A DNA stretch of 64,000 nt from Streptantibioticus cattleyicolor NRRL 8057 = DSM 46488. GTDB lineage: Bacteria; Actinomycetota; Actinomycetes; Streptomycetales; Streptomycetaceae. A model generated the notes under the pieces. It searched no databases, was not told the origin of the DNA, and saw only the letters and a program-made list of their open reading frames with translations. How positions within the stretch are numbered: position 1 is the stretch's first letter; the number at the start of each line of letters is the position of its first letter. Below are positions 59,247 through 64,000 of the stretch, piece after piece. The position numbers were made by a program, and so were the translations under genes. The stretch covers positions 930,001 to 994,000 of the forward strand of contig NC_017585.1 of the NCBI RefSeq assembly GCF_000240165.1, in the 5' to 3' direction.

Positions 59247-60158
59247 TCAGCCGGAGCCGGACGGGTGGCGCCGCCGGTACGCGCGCTGGCGGCACGCTTG
59301 TGAGCAGTAGCGCTGCGGGCGGCCCCGGGTGGCCGGGGGGAGCGGGTCGCCGCACAGGGCGCAGGAGTGGGCCACGGGTGGCGTCGTTTTTACGTCACGC
59401 TTTCCGTAACGGATTCCGTCGCCGGCGGACTCCTCGCGGTGCCGGAGGACGAGGAGTTCGACGCCGTCCAGGGTGCGGGCGAGGCCGAAGTCGAAGGGGT
59501 CCTCGGGGGCGTCGAAGCCGCCGGAGCGCCAGTGGCGGCCGATCGCCGGGAAGGACTCCATGCGCGCGAAGAGGTCACCCTGGCCACGCCACCACTGCTC
59601 GTAGGAGACCCCGGACTCGCGCTCCAGCCGCACGACCTCCTCCACCTGGCGGGCGGCGCCCCCGACGAACCCGGCGACCAGCCCGACCACGGCCACCACC
59701 GCGGCCGACGGCAGCCCGGTGCGTTCGGCGAAGGCCAGCGCGCGGTCGAAGTCGGCGACGATGTTGGGGCCCGGCACGCGTCTGCTGCCGTCGCTGTGCA
59801 CCAGCCACGGATGCCTGAGGTGGAGCGCCCAGTGCGCCCGGGCCCACGCCTCCAGCGCGCCGCGCCAGCCGCCGTCGGCCGGCTCGGCGAGGTCCAGCTC
59901 CCCGACGACCGCGTCCCGCATCAGGTCGATCAGCTCCGCCTTCCCCGGCACGTGCCGGTAGAGCGACATCGCGGTGAACCCCAGCCGCTCGGCGATCCGG
60001 CGCATCGACAGCGCCCCGAGCCCCTCGGCGTCGGCCAGCGCGACGGCGGCCGACACGATCGCCGCCGTGCTCAGCCCCGGCCGCTCCCGGTCCGCCCCCG
60101 GACCCCACAACAGCTCGACGGTGCGCGCGGTCTGCCTGGCCGGCTCCGTCGCCTCCAC
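59247..60158 (-). CDS. TetR-type regulator with C-terminal zinc-knuckle
   Basis: 303 residues. The TetR helix-turn-helix is at about 30-75 (STAAIVSAAVALADAEGLGALSMRRIAERLGFTAMSLYRHVPGKAEL), followed by the TetR_C ligand domain to about 240. An unusual C-terminal module at 266-297 has Cys266, Cys269, Cys285 and Cys289 (CALCG...YCSQACRQRAYRRR), a CxxC-x15-CxxxC zinc-binding knuckle with a basic tail. It is divergent from the parallel beta-helix protein. An imperfect 29-bp dyad in the 110-base gap is its likely operator. Confidence 0.88.
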   Translation of the reverse strand: MEATEPARQTARTVELLWGPGADRERPGLSTAAIVSAAVALADAEGLGALSMRRIAERLGFTAMSLYRHVPGKAELIDLMRDAVVGELDLAEPADGGWRGALEAWARAHWALHLRHPWLVHSDGSRRVPGPNIVADFDRALAFAERTGLPSAAVVAVVGLVAGFVGGAARQVEEVVRLERESGVSYEQWWRGQGDLFARMESFPAIGRHWRSGGFDAPEDPFDFGLARTLDGVELLVLRHREESAGDGIRYGKRDVKTTPPVAHSCALCGDPLPPATRGRPQRYCSQACRQRAYRRRHPSGSG

Positions 60159-60199
60159 GTCCGACTCCTCGCTCTTGACAGGCGCTCGGCCCGCTCGTC

Positions 60200-60228
60200 T
60201 ACGGTGTACGCGCTCAGCTTACGCCGTA
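60200..60228. promoter_or_regulatory. Imperfect dyad between the zinc-knuckle TetR and the beta-helix gene
   Basis: TACGGTGTACGC (60200-60211) and GCTTACGCCGTA (60217-60228) pair at 10 of 12 positions across a 5-base centre. TTGACA at 60175-60180 is a candidate -35 for the plus-strand gene, 19 bases before TACGGT. The position fits an operator of the adjacent TetR. Confidence 0.6.
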
Positions 60229-60268
60229 TGCGTCACCCACCACACCCGCGCCCCCGAAAGGCGGAGCC

Positions 60269-62134
60269 ATGGACGATACCGAGCCCCAGGCCGCTTCACC
60301 CACCACCGAGCTGCCTCGCGGCAACCGGCTCCACGTCGCCCCCTGGGGCGACGACACCTGGCCCGGCACCCTCGACCGGCCCCTGGCCACCCCGGGCGGC
60401 GCCCTGCGCGTGGTCCGCTCCCGCACCCCCGCACCCGACGGCGGCGACGTGGTGGTCTCCTTCCGCGCCGGCACCTACCGGCTGGACGAGCCCTGGGTGC
60501 TCGGCGCCCACCCCGGCGACAGCGGCGCCGACGGCCACCGGGTGATCTACCAGGCGTACGGCTACGGCACCGACCACGCCGAGGAGGCCGTACTCAGCGG
60601 CGGACGCCCGGTCACCGGATGGATTCCGGACCCCGGCGGTGTGTGGCGCGCGGAGATCGGGCCACTGGAACCACGGCAGCTCTACGTCGACGGCCGCCGC
60701 GCCGAACGCGCCTCGCTCCGCCCCGGCATCCCCGGCAACGTGACGACAACCGAGACGGGTTACGTCACGGACAGCGTGCTCCCGCAGTCCTGGCACGACC
60801 CGGCGAGCATCGAGTTCGTCCACACCGGTGTCAACCCGTGGTCCGAGGCACGCTGCCCGGTCGCGGAGATCACCGGCGACGCCGCGTCCACCACCATCAC
60901 CATGGCGCAGCCCGCCTTCCGGCACGCCCGCGACCTGTACGCGGCACGGTTCCACGGCGAACTCGCCGCAGCCAACGGTGAGCGCGGCTCCCTCGGCGTA
61001 CCCGCCTCCGCCGAGAACAGCGCGAGCTTCCTCACCGAACCCGGCACCTTCGCCCTGGACCGCTCCACCCCCGGCCACCACGTCCTGCACTACCTGCCCC
61101 GCCCCGGCGAGGACCCGGAACACACCGAGTTCGTCGTGCCCGTCCTCGACGAACTCCTGGTCGGCGCCGGCACCGAGGACCGTCCACTGCACGACGTCGT
61201 CCTGCGCGGACTGACCTTCCGGCACGCCGGGTGGACCGCGCCGGGCGGCCCCGGCGGCTTCGCCCACTACCACGGCAACACCTACCACGACGGCGGGCCG
61301 CTGGAGCGGGTCACGGTCGCCGACGGCATGGCCGAACTGGCGGTCCCGGGGCGCCCGGCGCTGGTGCCCTCGGCCGTCCGCTTCACCTCGGCCACCCGGA
61401 TCACCCTGCACGGCAACCGCTTCACCGGACTCGGCGCCGGGGCGATCGGCTTCAGCGGCCCCGGCGGTGACAACACGGTCACCGGCAACCTCGTCGAGGA
61501 CGTCTCCGGCGCCGCCGTGTCCCTGGACCGCACCGCCGGCGTCCGCGTCGAGGACAACCTGATCCACCACACCGGCCGCGAATACCACGGCACCCCCGCC
61601 GTCTGGATCGCCGACTGCCACCACGTCACCGTGGCCCGCAACGAGATCCACCACGTCCCCTACAGCGGCATCGTCGTCATCGGCGGCGACCGCACGGCCC
61701 GGGTGCGCATCGAGGACAACCTCGTCCACCACACCATGACCGTCCTCGCCGACGGCGGCGGCATCTACCTCGCCGGCCCCCAGGGCACCTGCTACGCCGA
61801 CGGCACCCTGGTCCGCGGCAACGTGGTACGGGACACCCTCACCCCCTACAACTTCGGCCTCTACACCGACTACGGCGCCGCCTGGGTGACCGTACTGGGC
61901 AACGTCGTCCACCGCGCCGACGCCCCGATCGTGCTGCGGGTCACCCCGCCGCTGGAGAACGTCGCCTTCGTCGGCAACTTCTGGGACGACCACCCGGCCG
62001 GCGACGACGACCCGCCCGCCGGTGTGCTCCACGCGGCCAACACCGTGCTGCCCGCCGGTGACTTCGACCAGGCACTGGCCGCCCACCCCGCGGGCGCCGC
62101 CATCCTGTCCGCCGCGGGCCGCCGGGGAGGTTAG
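60269..62134 (+). CDS. Right-handed parallel beta-helix protein (polysaccharide lyase/hydrolase-like), leaderless
   Basis: 621 residues. The opening (RLHVAPWGDDTWPGTLDRPLATPGGALRVVR) and the C-terminal half with repeated beta-helix coils (for example VRVEDNLIHHTGREYHGT, ITVARNEIHHVPYSG, VRIEDNLVHHTM) are typical of the right-handed parallel beta-helix carbohydrate enzymes. The repeated NLI/NEI-HH steps give a stack of His and Asn. There is no N-terminal signal, which is unusual for a polysaccharide-acting enzyme, so it may act on an imported oligosaccharide. AAAGGCGGAG precedes ATG 60269. It is divergent from the zinc-knuckle TetR, its presumed regulator. Confidence 0.85.
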   Translation: MDDTEPQAASPTTELPRGNRLHVAPWGDDTWPGTLDRPLATPGGALRVVRSRTPAPDGGDVVVSFRAGTYRLDEPWVLGAHPGDSGADGHRVIYQAYGYGTDHAEEAVLSGGRPVTGWIPDPGGVWRAEIGPLEPRQLYVDGRRAERASLRPGIPGNVTTTETGYVTDSVLPQSWHDPASIEFVHTGVNPWSEARCPVAEITGDAASTTITMAQPAFRHARDLYAARFHGELAAANGERGSLGVPASAENSASFLTEPGTFALDRSTPGHHVLHYLPRPGEDPEHTEFVVPVLDELLVGAGTEDRPLHDVVLRGLTFRHAGWTAPGGPGGFAHYHGNTYHDGGPLERVTVADGMAELAVPGRPALVPSAVRFTSATRITLHGNRFTGLGAGAIGFSGPGGDNTVTGNLVEDVSGAAVSLDRTAGVRVEDNLIHHTGREYHGTPAVWIADCHHVTVARNEIHHVPYSGIVVIGGDRTARVRIEDNLVHHTMTVLADGGGIYLAGPQGTCYADGTLVRGNVVRDTLTPYNFGLYTDYGAAWVTVLGNVVHRADAPIVLRVTPPLENVAFVGNFWDDHPAGDDDPPAGVLHAANTVLPAGDFDQALAAHPAGAAILSAAGRRGG

Positions 62135-62143
62135 CGGGCGTCC

Positions 62144-62617
62144 TCAGAAACCGAGGTCGCTGAGGCCCGGGTGGTCGTCGGGACGGCGGCCCAGCGGCCA
62201 GAGGTAGGCGCGCTCGGACTCGGCGATCGGGAGGGTGTTGATGGAGGCGTGACGGGTGCGCATCAGGCCGTGCTCGTCGAACTCCCAGTTCTCGTTGCCG
62301 TAGGAGCGGTACCAGTTCCCGGCGTCGTCGCGGTGCTCGTAGGCGAAGCGCACGGCGATGCGGTTGCCGCCGTGCGCCCACAGCTCCTTGATCAGCCGGT
62401 AGTCGAGTTCGGTGTTCCACTTGCGGGTCAGCAACGCGACGATCTCGTCCCGGCCCGTGGCGAATTCCGCGCGGTTGCGCCACCGGGAGTCCACCGTGTA
62501 GCCCAGCGACACCTTCCGCGGATCACGGGTGTTCCACGCGTCCTCGGCGAGCCGGACCTTCTCGATGGCGGTCTCCCGGGTGAACGGGGGTACCGGTGGG
62601 CGGGTGCTGTCGGCCAT
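62144..62617 (-). CDS. NTF2-like protein, DUF1348 family
   Basis: 157 residues. The motif set [81 protein letters not shown] and [12 protein letters not shown] defines DUF1348, a small SnoaL/NTF2-like barrel of unknown activity common in bacteria. ATG 62617 follows AAGGAG with an 11-base gap. It is divergent from a TetR regulator and separated from it by two palindromic operators, so it is probably that regulator's target. Confidence 0.9.
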   Translation of the reverse strand: MADSTRPPVPPFTRETAIEKVRLAEDAWNTRDPRKVSLGYTVDSRWRNRAEFATGRDEIVALLTRKWNTELDYRLIKELWAHGGNRIAVRFAYEHRDDAGNWYRSYGNENWEFDEHGLMRTRHASINTLPIAESERAYLWPLGRRPDDHPGLSDLGF

Positions 62618-62679
62618 GTCGGCTTCAACTCCTTCGAAGTCCGGGGCGCCCGCACGCCGGCGGGCCTCGGAAACCATCG

Positions 62680-62729
62680 GAGAACGATCGTTCTCACGGT
62701 GCTTGCTAGAGTAGAGAACGTCCGTTCTC
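62680..62729. promoter_or_regulatory. Two GAGAACG-type palindromes (TetR operators)
   Basis: GAGAACGATCGTTCTC (62680-62695) is a perfect 16-bp palindrome. GAGAACGTCCGTTCTC (62714-62729) differs only at the centre. They are 34 bases apart centre to centre, between the DUF1348 start (62617, minus) and the TetR start (62747, plus), and should bind that TetR. Confidence 0.88.
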
Positions 62730-62746
62730 CGCGCAAGGGGGCATAG

Positions 62747-63334
62747 ATGCTGGACCACGAAACGGCACGGACGCGCGTGCTGGAGGCGGCCGAGGAGCTG
62801 TTCTACGGCCGGGGCGTCCAGGCCGTCGGGATGGACGCGGTACGCCACGCCTCCGGGGTGTCGCTCAAACGCCTCTACCAGCTGTTCCCCTCCAAGGAAG
62901 AACTGGTGCTGGAATTCCTCCGGCAGCGGGACGCGCGGTGGCAGCGGGCCCTCGCCGACCACGTCGACGCGCGGCCGACGCCCGAGGAGCGGATCACCGC
63001 GGTCTTCGACTGGCTGCACACGTGGTTCTCCGACCCCGGCTACCGCGGATGCGCCTTCATCAACTCCTTCGGCGAGCTGGGCGCGGTCTCACCCGAGGTC
63101 GCCGAAGAAGCCCGGCACCACAAGAAGACCTTCCACGACTACCTCGCCGGCCTCGTCGCGGCGGCCGGACGCCCCGCCGGACTCGCCGGCCAGCTCGCGC
63201 TCCTCGCCGAAGGAGCGATCACCACCGCGGCGATCTTCGGCACACCCGAACCCGCGCACCAGGCACGGGACGCCGCGCTCCTCCTGCTGCGCACGCCCGC
63301 CTCCACACGCAACGCAACCCCGTCGAGCGCCTGA
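62747..63334 (+). CDS. TetR family transcriptional regulator (divergent from DUF1348 gene)
   Basis: 195 residues. The helix-turn-helix is [47 protein letters not shown] (about 8-55). The C-terminal part ([25 protein letters not shown]) belongs to the TetR_C subgroup seen next to flavin- or NTF2-type oxidative enzymes. It starts at ATG 62747 with AAGGGGGC ahead, just beyond two palindromes that it very likely binds. Confidence 0.93.
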   Translation: MLDHETARTRVLEAAEELFYGRGVQAVGMDAVRHASGVSLKRLYQLFPSKEELVLEFLRQRDARWQRALADHVDARPTPEERITAVFDWLHTWFSDPGYRGCAFINSFGELGAVSPEVAEEARHHKKTFHDYLAGLVAAAGRPAGLAGQLALLAEGAITTAAIFGTPEPAHQARDAALLLLRTPASTRNATPSSA

Positions 63335-63423
63335 CCAACCGGCCGGGGGACCGCTCCGAGCCCCGGAGGTCTTTCACAGGCGGCCGTTTGATCGCGACAT
63401 CCCGCAGGACCTAGCGTCGCGGT

Positions 63424-63822
63424 ATGAACGACAACGTGTACGTGGGCAACGCGGGCGTGGACGCGCCACTGGACCGGGGCTGGCTGCTGGGTCACTTCAA
63501 GGAGGGCGGCGACCCCCGGCACAGCGACGCCGTGGAGATCAAATGGGGCGTCCACCCGCGCGGCGACGAGCGCGCCCAGTGGGTACGCGGTGAGGAACGC
63601 ACCGCCCTGCTCGTCCTCATCAGCGGTCGCTTCCGCGTCGAACTCCCCGGCCGCAGCGTCCTGTTGAGCGAGCAGGGCGACTACGTCGTGTGGGGCAAGG
63701 GCGTGGACCACTCCTGGGTCGCCGAGGAGGAATCCGTCGTGCTCACCGTGCGCTGGCCCTCGGTCCCCGGCTACGCGGTGCCCCGTTCCCCCGCCGAGGA
63801 GACCGCCACCACCTCCGGCTGA
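63424..63822 (+). CDS. Small cupin-domain protein
   Basis: 132 residues. WGVHPRGDERAQWVRGEERTALLVLISGRFRVELPGRSVLLSEQGDYVVWGKGVDHSWVAEEESVVLTVRW is a single cupin barrel (about 35-110) with the usual Gly-rich turns. The His/Glu metal set is incomplete, so it may bind a ligand rather than catalyse. Related proteins are sometimes mislabelled signal peptidase I, which the sequence does not support. ATG 63424 starts the gene; it lies ~90 bases after the TetR gene on the same strand. Confidence 0.85.
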   Translation: MNDNVYVGNAGVDAPLDRGWLLGHFKEGGDPRHSDAVEIKWGVHPRGDERAQWVRGEERTALLVLISGRFRVELPGRSVLLSEQGDYVVWGKGVDHSWVAEEESVVLTVRWPSVPGYAVPRSPAEETATTSG

Positions 63823-63951
63823 CACCCCCGGCCACCCCCGCGCCCGGCACCACCACCGGCTGCGGGGACAATGGCCGCGGTCCCCCCGGAACGACACCGC
63901 GCCGGGGCGGAACGGACGTACACAGGCGCGGTGACCTCAACAGGGGGGCCG

Positions 63952-64000
63952 ATGGGCACGCCACTACTGCGACTGAGGCACGTCAGCCGCAGCTACCACC
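63952..64000 (+). CDS. Start of a probable ABC transporter ATPase (truncated at window end)
   Basis: Only 16 codons are visible, reading MGTPLLRLRHVSRSYH. An opening of this type (LLRLRHVSRSYH) is common at the first strand of MacB/LolD-type ABC ATPases, whose Walker A would lie ~25 residues further on, outside the window. The purine run AGGGGGG lies just before ATG 63952; a GTG at 63931 is in frame. The call rests only on this short similarity. Confidence 0.5.
   Translation, partial: MGTPLLRLRHVSRSYH

Overview
The window looks like a chromosomal segment of Streptomyces or a close relative. Base composition is extremely GC-rich with G/C in third codon positions, GTG starts behind strong purine-rich ribosome sites are common, and there are many Tat or Sec exported enzymes. 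It also carries a SigB/F/G-type sigma factor next to a PAS-GAF-SpoIIE-ATPase sensor phosphatase, and an abundance of TetR-type regulators divergent from enzymes. No rRNA, tRNA, insertion sequence, phage gene or CRISPR array was recognised. It reads as accessory or arm-like chromosome made of short independent 'regulator plus enzyme' modules.

Left part (1-13.9 kb): the 3' end of a cytochrome P450 with its 3Fe-4S ferredoxin; a Tat-exported GH3 enzyme; acetyltransferases; an 890-base G-rich repeat-bearing stretch without convincing genes; a TetR / Tet(X)-like flavin monooxygenase pair separated by four tandem palindromes; an RraA-like protein; a MmyB-type regulator divergent from a zinc alcohol dehydrogenase; a secreted SGNH lipase; a PucR regulator; and an orphan fragment of an ArsR-type regulator.

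Middle (14-31 kb): a Tat-exported alpha/beta hydrolase; a four-gene polyamine-type ABC importer (potADBC order); a short-chain dehydrogenase divergent from a LysR regulator with a T-N11-A palindrome between them; a FUSC-type membrane protein; a secreted M14 carboxypeptidase; a Tat-exported phospholipase C-like phosphoesterase fused to a YVTN beta-propeller; an F420-type nitroreductase-fold protein; a possible nucleotidyltransferase-fold protein; and an HxlR regulator divergent from an epoxide hydrolase.

Right-middle (31-49 kb): a secreted serine hydrolase behind three 11-bp direct repeats; an M20 amidohydrolase; a TetR / FAD-monooxygenase pair with three operator palindromes; a 2-oxoglutarate dioxygenase overlapping an MFS exporter; a dienelactone hydrolase; and a five-gene acyl-CoA operon. 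That operon is transcribed acetoacetate decarboxylase-like, hydroxyacyl-CoA/carnitine dehydrogenase-like, acyl-CoA dehydrogenase, CoA transferase, enoyl-CoA hydratase. Its dehydrogenase carries a one-base frameshift in the Rossmann glycine loop. A tandem DUF1259 protein with a histidine-rich linker and an F420H2:NADP-type oxidoreductase follow.

Right end (49-64 kb): a cupin regulator divergent from a methyltransferase; a very large exported subtilisin-fold protein whose apparent catalytic residues look sedolisin-like; the sigma factor and its putative partner-switching phosphatase; a TetR regulator carrying a C-terminal zinc-knuckle, divergent from a leaderless parallel beta-helix protein; a TetR / DUF1348 pair with two palindromic operators; a small cupin; and the start of what is probably an ABC transporter ATPase.
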